A DNA stretch of 64,000 bases from contig JBGUSX010000156.1 in assembly GCA_045132775.1 (NCBI GenBank), forward strand, positions 1 to 64,000, written 5' to 3'. The position numbers and the translations under genes are program-made. Below are positions 34,308-42,960 of this stretch, piece after piece (the first letter of the stretch is position 1; the number at the start of each line of letters is the position of its first letter). Under the pieces are notes generated by a model. That model did not search any database and was not told where the DNA came from. It saw only the letters and a list, made by a program, of their open reading frames with translations. Source of the stretch: SVTX01 sp045132775 (GTDB taxonomy: Bacteria; Bacillota; Clostridia; Oscillospirales; CAG-272).

Positions 34308-36026
34308 TTGTCAAACGGTAGCAAAAACGACGGCTTTTGGGATCTTGGTGATTATAGAGGTATCAGAAACCGTATCACCGAGCAAAGCCGCAGGTCATTC
34401 TCAACCGATCGAACCTCTGCAGTGGAGATTGGCGATGAAAAATTGGCTGATGCAAACAAAATTGATCTGTCAGAGACAGTTATTACAAAGTTTGTCCCTC
34501 CGCACAGCGACAGAAATCTCTCAAAAAGGCACGTATTATTCGAATATGAGCCTCAAAATCCGCTGATAAAAAGCGTAACCGTTTATTCAGAAAAAGAAAA
34601 TGACGAGGTTTTCGTGCACGATAATCTGTTTATAAGAGAAAGACGCGCCCTTCTTGACAGAAGTACGACATTCAAAGAGCCGGTTCCCTTTTATTCGTAT
34701 GCACCGAGATATTCACAGCTAAACAAGGCACAGTTAAATTGGTACGTCTGGTGGAGACAGAATGCGAGAAACGGCAACTTTATCAAGACTGATGAATCAT
34801 ACGTTATGCTTTACGCCTACGAGCTTGCCGCTATGGGTGAGGGAGAGGACAAGGATGCGGCACTTTCGATGCTTTGTTCTCTCTTAACAAGGTTTGGTTC
34901 CAAAGACCTTGGGATCGTATATAAGATCATGATACGCGATCTTATCTGCGATTTTTGTCTTATCCACGCGCTCCGCGCCCCTACGGAAAAGCTTAATGGG
35001 ATTGAAAAACAAGTATTGTTTGGCTCATTTCTTCCCGAGCTTTTGATAGATCTTTCTTCGGACAGACAGGCTTGCTCAGATGCCGTCTCTTCCCTTTCTC
35101 TTTACGATTACAGACGAAGCAAATGCTATAACGAAGCTACGGCTGAAACCTTTAAAAAAGGTATTGACGGCGCGATAAGTGCTGTTCTCAACAATAATGA
35201 TGCCTTTGACTCAATAACGTCATTTACCCACGGAGTGTATAGCGGAGTCACCGTTGAAAGACATCCGTTCACACGTATGGTCAATATCGTAAATAAGAAT
35301 ATTAAAATTGAGATAGTTTACTACGAAATAGCAAATCTAAAGACCGCAATTACCGATATTGTCAGGTACTCCGAAAATAAGGTTCGTGAGCATCTCGGAA
35401 TAAGAAATCGGATCCACGTCCTTACGGTGAATCCTCAGGCTCGCACCGCGATCGACACCTTCTTCGAGCAAAATCTCCCTGCCCGTCAGTTTGTTGACAG
35501 GAGAAGGCGCGACGCTAAGGTGGATGAGAATCAGCCTCACGAATATGATGTACTCTATGATGTGCCAAAGGTTGCTATCTCACCCGAACGAGCATTGGAA
35601 ATCGAACGGGAATCATGGGATACGACTAAAAAATTAACTGAGGCATTCTCAGATTCCGACTCTTTTACCGACATCGGTACAGATAAATCTGCACATATCG
35701 ATATGAACGATTCGACAACAGAGAGAACACCGAAATTGGTAGATGTTGAGGAAAGCATACCCGAACACGTTGCACCTCCATCCGATGAGCAAGGCGTTTA
35801 TGCGGGTCTTCGTGAAAAGCTTGGTAATATCAGCGAATTTGTCGCTCTTTGCCGTGTGCCCTCTCTTTTGCAGCAAAGAAAGTTTGCCTCCACACACGGA
35901 ACGACGGTTGAAGAGCTTGCAGACAAAATTAACGAGGTCGCTGTTGAGATTTTCGGTGACATAATACTTGAGGACAGCGGACAAGGATATGCAATAATTG
36001 AAGATTATCTTTTCCTCTTCAACTGA
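34308..36026 (+). CDS. TerB-N/TerB-C domain protein
   Basis: The 572-residue protein has a TerB-N region at about 110-310, recognised by YAPRYSQLNKAQLNWYVWWR followed by NFIKTDESYVMLYAYEL, and a TerB-C region at about 425-572 (LLQQRKFASTHGTTVEELADKINEVA then FGDIILEDSGQGYAIIEDYL). An Asp/Ser-rich linker separates them. The start is TTG at 34308, eight bases after GGAGG. TerB domains bind metal in tellurite-resistance clusters, but the TerB-N/TerB-C pair is typically found with ATPases and helicases thought to process DNA. It leads an operon with a BrxD-like ATPase and an Lhr-like helicase. No enzymatic motif is visible; an adaptor or sensor role is inferred. Confidence 0.8.
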   Translation: MSNGSKNDGFWDLGDYRGIRNRITEQSRRSFSTDRTSAVEIGDEKLADANKIDLSETVITKFVPPHSDRNLSKRHVLFEYEPQNPLIKSVTVYSEKENDEVFVHDNLFIRERRALLDRSTTFKEPVPFYSYAPRYSQLNKAQLNWYVWWRQNARNGNFIKTDESYVMLYAYELAAMGEGEDKDAALSMLCSLLTRFGSKDLGIVYKIMIRDLICDFCLIHALRAPTEKLNGIEKQVLFGSFLPELLIDLSSDRQACSDAVSSLSLYDYRRSKCYNEATAETFKKGIDGAISAVLNNNDAFDSITSFTHGVYSGVTVERHPFTRMVNIVNKNIKIEIVYYEIANLKTAITDIVRYSENKVREHLGIRNRIHVLTVNPQARTAIDTFFEQNLPARQFVDRRRRDAKVDENQPHEYDVLYDVPKVAISPERALEIERESWDTTKKLTEAFSDSDSFTDIGTDKSAHIDMNDSTTERTPKLVDVEESIPEHVAPPSDEQGVYAGLREKLGNISEFVALCRVPSLLQQRKFASTHGTTVEELADKINEVAVEIFGDIILEDSGQGYAIIEDYLFLFN

Positions 36027-36055
36027 TTTATAAACTTAATAAAGGATTTTAGTAT

Positions 36056-37435
36056 ATGGAAAACAGAAATAATACACCGCAGGTGCCGAGAAGAATACTT
36101 GCTTCACTTTTGTCGAGCGTTTCGGCGGGAGTAGTACCGAGGGCCGGTGCGCCATACATCGCAATAGGCAGAAAAGACGAGATCAGTGCATTTCTCTCCG
36201 ATCTTGAAGAAATAAACGAGGGCGGAGGCGCAATGCGCTTCCTTATAGGTCGTTATGGAAGCGGTAAGAGCTTTCTTATTCAACTCGTTCGCGGTTATGC
36301 GCTTGAACGTGATTTTTTGACCGCGGATTGCGATCTTTCACCCGAAAGGCGTCTTTGCGGAAGCGGTCACGGTGGAATATCGACATATCGCGAGCTTATG
36401 AAAAATCTTGCCTCAAAATCCTCGCCCGACGGAGGCGCACTGTCCAAGATCATACTTCGCTGGACGGGTAAGCTCCGCAACGAGCTTATTGAAAGCGGAA
36501 TATCTCCCGATTCCGCAGAGCTCACAAGACAGCTTGGTCGCAAGGTACACGCAGAGCTTGACGATCTCGAATTTATGGTCGGCGGCTTTGATTTTGCACG
36601 AGTTGTTTTTGAGTTTTACACTGCAAGCATTTCCGACAGTGAGGACGCGAACGCAAAAATGAGTGCGTGTCTGCGTTGGTTACGCGGAGAATTCGCAACC
36701 AAAACCGAGGCGAAGAATGCGCTTGGATTCCCTGTTTCAGTGATAATTGATGACGATAACTGGTACGATTTTATAAAGCTTTGGGCGGCTCTTTCAAGGA
36801 AGATCGGCTACAGAGGTCTTGTTGTGTTTATTGATGAGTGTGTGAATCTTTACAAGATCCCAAACCGCATAAGCCGTGAAAACAACTATGAAAAGATCCT
36901 TTCGATGTTCAACGATACGCTCCAAGGACGCGCGCCAGGACTTGACATAATATTCGGCGGAACTCCTCAATTCTTGGAGGATACTCGCAGAGGACTGTTC
37001 AGCTACGAGGCTCTTCGCTCGCGCCTATGCGACAGTCGTTTTGCTCTTGACGGATTTAAAAACCTCATCGGCCCCGTTATTCGTTTGCGCCGCCTCACCG
37101 ACGATGAGCTTTTCGCGCTCATTCAGCGCATAACTGCACTTTACTCACAGTATTACAACTGGGAATGCACCGTTACAAATGAGGACAGGCTTAAGTTTTT
37201 GAATATCTGTCTTTCCCGCGCGGGTGCCGACAGCATGATCACTCCCCGAGAGATGCTCCGTGACTATATGACGGTGCTCAATATTCTGATGCAGAATCCA
37301 GAGGCAAGCTTTGATGACGTTGTCGGAAGTCACGTTACTCTCAAAACTGAACAAAAGGACGAGGAGATTCCCGAGGAAAACACGGATATTCCCTCACAGA
37401 AAAACAAATTCACGGCAAACGATATAGAATTTTAA
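36056..37435 (+). CDS. BrxD-like P-loop ATPase (DUF2791 type)
   Basis: The 459-residue protein has Walker A GRYGSGKS (65-72) and Walker B LVVFIDE (255-261). The sequence between them (FLTADCDLSPERRLCGSGHGGISTYRELMKNL) and FGGTPQFLEDTRRGLFSYEALRSRL after Walker B are typical of the DUF2791/BREX ATP-binding family (BrxD). BrxD is paired with the Lhr-like helicase BrxHI in some BREX phage-defence loci. Here it lies 29 bases after the TerB gene and 41 before the helicase. The BREX methylase, phosphatase and BrxC genes are absent. Confidence 0.82.
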   Translation: MENRNNTPQVPRRILASLLSSVSAGVVPRAGAPYIAIGRKDEISAFLSDLEEINEGGGAMRFLIGRYGSGKSFLIQLVRGYALERDFLTADCDLSPERRLCGSGHGGISTYRELMKNLASKSSPDGGALSKIILRWTGKLRNELIESGISPDSAELTRQLGRKVHAELDDLEFMVGGFDFARVVFEFYTASISDSEDANAKMSACLRWLRGEFATKTEAKNALGFPVSVIIDDDNWYDFIKLWAALSRKIGYRGLVVFIDECVNLYKIPNRISRENNYEKILSMFNDTLQGRAPGLDIIFGGTPQFLEDTRRGLFSYEALRSRLCDSRFALDGFKNLIGPVIRLRRLTDDELFALIQRITALYSQYYNWECTVTNEDRLKFLNICLSRAGADSMITPREMLRDYMTVLNILMQNPEASFDDVVGSHVTLKTEQKDEEIPEENTDIPSQKNKFTANDIEF

Positions 37436-37476
37436 TCTAATTTACCGGATAAAACTAAAAAATGCAGGAGGCAGAA

Positions 37477-39780
37477 ATGACACAGGCGGATAGAATTTTT
37501 GAGCGTTTTCCCGACTTCATAAGAGAATATATTTATTCGCACTCGTGGGAATCTCTGCGCGAGGTACAGATAGCGGCGGCAAAGACTATTTTTGAAACAG
37601 ACAAAAACCTGCTCCTCACTTCATCGACCGCAAGCGGAAAGACAGAGGCGGCCTTCTTCCCCATCCTCTCTCTTCTGCACGAAGACCCATCCGCAACCGT
37701 CGGTGTTCTCTATATTGCCCCTCTAAAAAGCCTTATCAACGACCAATTTGAGCGTCTTGAGGAGCTTCTAGATATGACGGGAGTAAGGCTCACCCATTGG
37801 CACGGCGACGTGGCTATGTCGCACAAGAAAAAGCTACTTGAGAAGCCTTCGGGAATCCTGCAGATAACCCCAGAGTCGCTTGAGGCTATGCTTATCAACC
37901 GATCCAACGATATACCACGCATCTTTGGTGATCTTCGTTTTATCGTTATTGATGAGATACACACGTTGACGGGTACTGACAGGGGCAATCAGATAATTTG
38001 TCAATTATCTCGTATCGGACATCTTATTGGATATCATCCCAGAAGAATCGGACTATCTGCAACGATAGGTGATCCTTCCCTTGCTGCAGAGTGGCTTTGT
38101 GCGGACTCCGGACGGGATATTGATGTCCCATCTCTTACACAGGAAAAAATACGTTGGCGACTTGGACTTGAGCATTTCTATATTCAAAATCCCGAGCTCG
38201 AAACTCCCGACGAAAAAAAGAAAAAAGAAGCAACTGAAGCTAATGTGGGAGACATCGAAACAGCCTCCACATCTCCCGATCCATACACAAATACAAAACA
38301 AAAAAAGCCGTATTACATTGACCCGGGATATGAATACGTATATGATTGCGTAAAAGACAAAAAGGCTCTTGTTTTTTCAAATTCGCGTGAGGAGACCGAG
38401 TACGTTTGCGCAACATTGCGTCAGATCTCATCTCTTCGCGGTGACAGTGACGGACGAATTCTCATCCATCACGGCAATCTTTCCGCTTCTCTCCGAGAAG
38501 AAGCCGAAATGAAGATGCGAAACGATGAGGATATAGCTGTCACCTGCGCCACTGTTACGATGGAGCTTGGAATAGATATCGGCAGGCTTCAACGTGTCGT
38601 ACAGATCGAGGCGCCAAACACAGTTTCGAATTTTCTTCAAAGACTCGGTCGCTCGGGCAGACGCGGAGATCCGCCCGAAATGATGATGGTCTTCCGCGAG
38701 GAAGATCCCCTTCCAAACACTCCTCTCCCTCAGCTTATTCCGTGGGAGCTTTTGCGTGGAATTGCTATCATTCAGCTATACATTGAGGAACGCTTTATCG
38801 AGCCTCCGCAAAGGAAAAAGCTACCCTTCAGTCTACTTTTCCATCAAACTCTTTCAATGCTGGCTTCCTCGGGCGAGCTTACCGCCGCGCGACTTGCCGA
38901 GCGGGTCCTTTCTCTTCCTCCTTTCAAGGAAGTATCCAAGGAAGACTATAAGACGTTGCTTGTTTCTATGCTCAACAACGAGTTTATCGAGATGACCGAG
39001 GAAAAGGGTCTGATAGTTGGGCTTACGGGTGAGAGACTACTTAAGAGCTTTAAATTCTACGCTGTATTTAAGGACAATGAGGATTTCACCGTTAGATGCG
39101 GATCAGACGAGATAGGCACAATAACCACTCCTCCTCCCGTTGGAGACCGCTTTGCTCTTGCGGGTCGTGTCTGGGAGGTTGAAGAGCTCGATATCCAGCA
39201 CAAGCTTGTTTACGTTAAAAAGGTTGAGGGCAAGATGGAGATATCCTGGCCAGGAGACTTCGGCGAGATACACACCAAGATACTGAAACGAATGAAACAG
39301 ATCCTTGCGGAAGATACTGTCTATCCATATCTGAAAGAAAATGCAATGCGACGCATAGAGCAAGCAAGAAAGACCGCGAGAAACACAGGTATGCTTGAGC
39401 ATTCCTTGGTACATTTGGGCGGTTATTCGTGGTGCCTTTTCCCCTGGCTAGGTACCCGTTCATTCAGGACTTTGCGTAAGTTTATTCAGAAAAACGCTAA
39501 GGAAAACAATATAAACGGCATAGAGTTTGAGGGCTGCTATTACATTACCTTCAAAATGGAGAAGATAACGGATCTCAACTTTATTACTCATCTTCTTAAC
39601 CGCGTCGAGCGAGACGGTATTGACTGTCATGCGCTTGTAGAAAGCGGTGAGATCCCCGTTTTTGAGAAATACGACAACTACGTTCCCTACGATCTTCTGC
39701 GCAAAGCCTATGCCGCAGATAAGCTCCGTGCGGATGAAGCCGAGGAGCAGATAAGACATATTTTTGAAGAATTCAAATAA
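37477..39780 (+). CDS. Lhr-like superfamily 2 helicase (BrxHI-like)
   Basis: The 767-residue protein has all SF2 motifs in order: TASGKTEAAF (Walker A, K55), APLKSLINDQ (Ia), QITPESLE (Ib), DEIH (159-162), GLSATIGD (III), LVFSNSREETE (IV), TMELGIDIG (V) and QRLGRSGRRGDPP (VI, 388-399). The C-terminal half resembles Lhr, with a winged-helix and YWCLFPW-type region, but is shorter than full Lhr (over 1400 residues). The ATG at 37477 follows GGAGG by five bases; an upstream ATG at 37462 has no site. It is the last gene of the TerB-ATPase-helicase operon. Confidence 0.85.
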   Translation: MTQADRIFERFPDFIREYIYSHSWESLREVQIAAAKTIFETDKNLLLTSSTASGKTEAAFFPILSLLHEDPSATVGVLYIAPLKSLINDQFERLEELLDMTGVRLTHWHGDVAMSHKKKLLEKPSGILQITPESLEAMLINRSNDIPRIFGDLRFIVIDEIHTLTGTDRGNQIICQLSRIGHLIGYHPRRIGLSATIGDPSLAAEWLCADSGRDIDVPSLTQEKIRWRLGLEHFYIQNPELETPDEKKKKEATEANVGDIETASTSPDPYTNTKQKKPYYIDPGYEYVYDCVKDKKALVFSNSREETEYVCATLRQISSLRGDSDGRILIHHGNLSASLREEAEMKMRNDEDIAVTCATVTMELGIDIGRLQRVVQIEAPNTVSNFLQRLGRSGRRGDPPEMMMVFREEDPLPNTPLPQLIPWELLRGIAIIQLYIEERFIEPPQRKKLPFSLLFHQTLSMLASSGELTAARLAERVLSLPPFKEVSKEDYKTLLVSMLNNEFIEMTEEKGLIVGLTGERLLKSFKFYAVFKDNEDFTVRCGSDEIGTITTPPPVGDRFALAGRVWEVEELDIQHKLVYVKKVEGKMEISWPGDFGEIHTKILKRMKQILAEDTVYPYLKENAMRRIEQARKTARNTGMLEHSLVHLGGYSWCLFPWLGTRSFRTLRKFIQKNAKENNINGIEFEGCYYITFKMEKITDLNFITHLLNRVERDGIDCHALVESGEIPVFEKYDNYVPYDLLRKAYAADKLRADEAEEQIRHIFEEFK

Positions 39781-39819
39781 AGCAAAACCGCAACGGATAA
39801 TCCGTTGCGGTTTTGCTTT
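39779..39819 (+). terminator. Intrinsic terminator of the TerB module
   Basis: AAAGCAAAACCGCAACGG and its complement form an 18-bp perfect stem around ATAAT. The 5' arm overlaps the helicase stop codon. The A/T ends make it bidirectional, so it may also stop the convergent rny transcript. Confidence 0.9.
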
Positions 39820-39942
39820 ATCAAATATATTTCATCCGGCATTCGCCGTGCTTATTCTCATCTGTGTTCTATGTTAAAATATATATTAAATCCTTAACTG
39901 TAACTAAGGAACAAAGATTACAGAGACTTCTGCATATTTGAA

Positions 39943-41487
39943 TTATTTTGCGTAGTCGACTGCGCGGCTCTCGCGAATAAGATTGATCTTGATCTGTCCG
40001 GGATACTTGACTTCTGCCTGGATCTTCGCAGCCATTTCACGTGCGATGACCTTCATACCGGCATCATTTACTTCCTCGGGCTTGACCATTACTCTGATCT
40101 CGCGTCCTGCCTGGATTGCAAACGCCTTATCGATTCCGTTAAAGCTCTTTGCTATTTCCTCAAGCTTTTCAAGACGCTTGATGTAATTTTCCATATCCTC
40201 GCGGCGTGCTCCGGGTCTTGCGGCGCTGATCGCGTCTGCTGCCTGTACGAGTACGGCGATTATTGTCTTGGGCTCAACGTCATTGTGGTGTGCCTCGATA
40301 GCATGTACGACCTCGCGGCTCTCCTTATACTTCTTAGCGGCATTAACACCGATCTCAACGTGTGATCCTTCTACATCGTGCGGGAAGGCTTTTCCTATAT
40401 CGTGGAGAAGTCCCGCCCTCTTTGCAAGGTTGGAATCAACTCCGAGCTCATCTGCCATGATGCCCGCGAGGAATGCAACCTCTATAGAGTGCTTAAGTAC
40501 GTTCTGTCCGTAGCTCGTTCTGTACTTGAGTCTGCCAAGCAATTTAACAAGCTCGGGGTTGATGCCGTGGATACCGACCTCAAACGTAGCTCTTTCGCCC
40601 GCCTGCTTGACCGATGCCTCGACCTCTTTCTGTGCCTTCTCGACCATTTCCTCAATTCTTGCGGGATGTATTCTTCCATCGGAAATGAGTCTTTCAAGTG
40701 CGATCCTAGCGACCTCTCGTCTTACGGGATCAAAGCCCGAAAGTGTGATGGTCTCGGGTGTGTCGTCAATGATAAGCTCGACACCCGTCAATGTTTCGAT
40801 CTTCTGAATATTTCTTCCCTCACGACCAATGATCCTCCCCTTCATTTCTTCACCGGGAAGTGCTACGCTCGACACTGTCGATTCGGATACGTGATCCGAT
40901 GCGTATCTCTGGATCGCAAGAGAGATGATATTCTTCGATTTTTCGTCAGCCTCTTCCTTGAACTGAGCCTCAAGCTCATCAAGTCTTTGCGCCAACTCGT
41001 GCTTGGTCTCGGATTCAACACGCTCAAAGAGCTCTTCTTTTGCTCTTTCCACGGTAATTCCCGAGATCTCCTCAAGCCTTTTAAGCTGTAGTCTTAATAC
41101 TTCGTTGTGTTGCTCACGGATCTCTTCGTTTTCTTTGATCTTCTTATCAAGAAGCTCGTTTTTACGCTCGAGAGCCTCTGTCTTTTTATCAATAGTTTCC
41201 TCTTTCTGGGCAACTCTGTTTTCAAGACGGGACATCTCCTTACGTCTTTCCTTGATCTCGCGTTCAAGCTCGTTGCGCTGAGCCATTATGCTCTCTTTAG
41301 CTTCAATCATCGCTTCTTTCTTTGCAGATTCTGCGTTTTTCTTAGCATCTTCAACGATCTTCTTAGCCTCCGCCTCTGCAGAGCCTATCTTTGCTTCGCC
41401 GATCTTTTTTCTGATAAGAAAACCTACGAAAAATCCAAGTGCAATGCCAACGACTGCGCCGATTACGGCATACAGGATTGGTGGCAT
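39943..41487 (-). CDS. rny: Ribonuclease Y
   Basis: The 514-residue protein has an N-terminal membrane anchor (residues 3-25), a long coiled coil (about 30-200, rich in Glu/Lys), a KH domain with GRIIGREGRNIQKIE, and an HD domain with LLHDIGKAFPHD followed by HHNDVEP. RNase Y is the main membrane-bound endoribonuclease that starts mRNA decay in many Firmicutes. The ATG follows AAGGAGG. A YlbF-type protein, known to affect RNase Y cleavage in Bacillus, is encoded about 10 kb away. It forms its own transcript. Confidence 0.97.
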   Translation of the reverse strand: MPPILYAVIGAVVGIALGFFVGFLIRKKIGEAKIGSAEAEAKKIVEDAKKNAESAKKEAMIEAKESIMAQRNELEREIKERRKEMSRLENRVAQKEETIDKKTEALERKNELLDKKIKENEEIREQHNEVLRLQLKRLEEISGITVERAKEELFERVESETKHELAQRLDELEAQFKEEADEKSKNIISLAIQRYASDHVSESTVSSVALPGEEMKGRIIGREGRNIQKIETLTGVELIIDDTPETITLSGFDPVRREVARIALERLISDGRIHPARIEEMVEKAQKEVEASVKQAGERATFEVGIHGINPELVKLLGRLKYRTSYGQNVLKHSIEVAFLAGIMADELGVDSNLAKRAGLLHDIGKAFPHDVEGSHVEIGVNAAKKYKESREVVHAIEAHHNDVEPKTIIAVLVQAADAISAARPGARREDMENYIKRLEKLEEIAKSFNGIDKAFAIQAGREIRVMVKPEEVNDAGMKVIAREMAAKIQAEVKYPGQIKINLIRESRAVDYAK

Positions 41488-41534
41488 TTGATTTTTCCTC
41501 CTTGGGTTTTCTAAGGTATAATATACCTTCTTAT

Positions 41535-41563
41535 ATTATACATAAGAACGAGCGTTTTGTCAA
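41535..41563 (-). promoter_or_regulatory. Sigma-A promoter of rny
   Basis: Minus-strand TTGACA (41558-41563) and TATAAT (41535-41540), 17-base spacer, perfect consensus. An AAGGTAT/ATACCTT hairpin (41513-41529) lies in the leader ahead of the SD. Confidence 0.9.
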
Positions 41564-41595
41564 TAGTTTTTTCAAGCTACTTTGACAAAACGCTC
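41550..41595. repeat. 14-bp perfect inverted repeat overlapping the rny -35
   Basis: GAGCGTTTTGTCAA (41550-41563) and its exact complement (41582-41595) are 18 bases apart. The left arm contains the rny -35 hexamer; the right arm is followed on the plus strand by a run of T. It may be an operator, or the end of the upstream operon that has been reused as promoter. Confidence 0.65.
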
Positions 41596-41630
41596 TTTTT
41601 TTTATTTTTTTGCAAAAATACGTCGATTTA

Positions 41631-42959
41631 TCACTTTCCTGCGACGCTCATATCCCTAATAAGCACGTCGGGAGATCCGAAAACGGTAAATCCACCGGGT
41701 ATTCCCCACTTAACCTCATTTGAAAGCGAATCGATGCTCTTAAGGAGCTCAAAGAAGTTTCCTGCAACGGTAAAGGACTTGATAGGTCCTGCTTTTTTGC
41801 CGTTCTTGATCAAAAATCCTTCGCTCTCGACAGAGAAATCTCCTGTGATCGCATTTGCACCCGCGTGAAGTCCCTTAACACCGGTTACGTAAATACCGTC
41901 TTCGGCCTTTACGAAAAGCTCGTCAAGTGTGTTCTCTCCTGCGCTGATAGCAAAGTTATAGGGTGCTATATTTCCTCCGCGGCGACCGTTAGCAGTCGTC
42001 TGCTTTCCTGTCTTGATTGCAGTTGTAAGATCGTAAAGAAGTGTTTTGAGAACTCCGTTTTCAACAACGTTTTTCTTATACGTTGCAACACCTTCCTCGT
42101 CAAACGGTGTCTGTACGGGACAACCCTCTCTCATCGCGTCGTCTGTGATACTTACGATGTCGGAGGCGATCTTTTCTCCCTCCTTTCCGGCAAGCAAGGA
42201 CATTCCGAGGATCGCATTCTTTGCAGAGAATGAAGGTGAGAATGCAGAAAGAAGTGATCTCATCTGCGTACCGTCGATTACGATGTTATACTTACCCGTG
42301 GCGATCTCCTCTGCGCCGATCTTCTCGAGCGCGCCATTTACCGCCTTTGCGGGAAGCTCGTCGAACTTTTCACCGTGAATAGACTCAGCAAATTCAAAGT
42401 TATCACGGGATTCTCCGTCCTTATTTACAACTGCCGCAACGTAGCATCCCGTCATTCCAACCTTGTTGGAAAGCTCAAGACCGTGCGAATTGTACAGATA
42501 GATCTCATCTCTGAAGGACATAGCAATGGACTGTGTGCCGTCAACAACAGAGCTATCCGTGGCGTAGGTCTTTCTCTGGAGCTCAAGAGCCTTATTTTTA
42601 AGCTCCGCGGCATCAGCAACCTCAGGTTCGGGAGCTGTGATCTTTCCGTAGGATTCCGATCCCTTGAAAATAACAACAACATCCTCATTCTCTATAGCCC
42701 TTGCGTTGTCGGATGCTCTGATAACGAGATCCTCGATCTCATCGGCATCGAAGAAGCTTGTGGATGCATATCCCATATGTCCGTCAACGATACAACGGAA
42801 TGAGAGGCTTGCGCTCTCGCCCGAGCTGAATGCACTTATCTCGTCCTTGAGAGTTTCAGCCGAGATATTCTCGCCTATGGAATATGTCATTTCATATTCG
42901 TTCACGCCGTATTTTTCACAAGCATTTTTGATTATCTGCTTTATTTCCTTGAAATCCAT
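41631..42959 (-). CDS. pmbA: TldE/PmbA-type metalloprotease subunit
   Basis: The 442-residue protein matches the PmbA/TldE half of the TldD/TldE heterodimeric protease: an N-terminal alpha/beta domain with NGL-less SLSFRCIVDGHMGYASTSFF, and a C-terminal RRGGNIAPYNFAISAGENTLDELFVKAEDGIYV block. TldE lacks the HExxxH motif, as here. The complex degrades unfolded peptides and matures some modified peptides. Its start lies one base after the tldD stop. It is the last gene of the nine-gene operon beginning at miaB. Confidence 0.88.
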   Translation of the reverse strand: MDFKEIKQIIKNACEKYGVNEYEMTYSIGENISAETLKDEISAFSSGESASLSFRCIVDGHMGYASTSFFDADEIEDLVIRASDNARAIENEDVVVIFKGSESYGKITAPEPEVADAAELKNKALELQRKTYATDSSVVDGTQSIAMSFRDEIYLYNSHGLELSNKVGMTGCYVAAVVNKDGESRDNFEFAESIHGEKFDELPAKAVNGALEKIGAEEIATGKYNIVIDGTQMRSLLSAFSPSFSAKNAILGMSLLAGKEGEKIASDIVSITDDAMREGCPVQTPFDEEGVATYKKNVVENGVLKTLLYDLTTAIKTGKQTTANGRRGGNIAPYNFAISAGENTLDELFVKAEDGIYVTGVKGLHAGANAITGDFSVESEGFLIKNGKKAGPIKSFTVAGNFFELLKSIDSLSNEVKWGIPGGFTVFGSPDVLIRDMSVAGK

Positions 42960-42960
42960 A

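Noticed and set aside
34308..39780. Complete BREX locus
   Set aside because: Only BrxD-like and BrxHI-like genes are present; no methylase, PglZ-type phosphatase, BrxC or Lon-like gene is found on either side (radA and rny flank the module).
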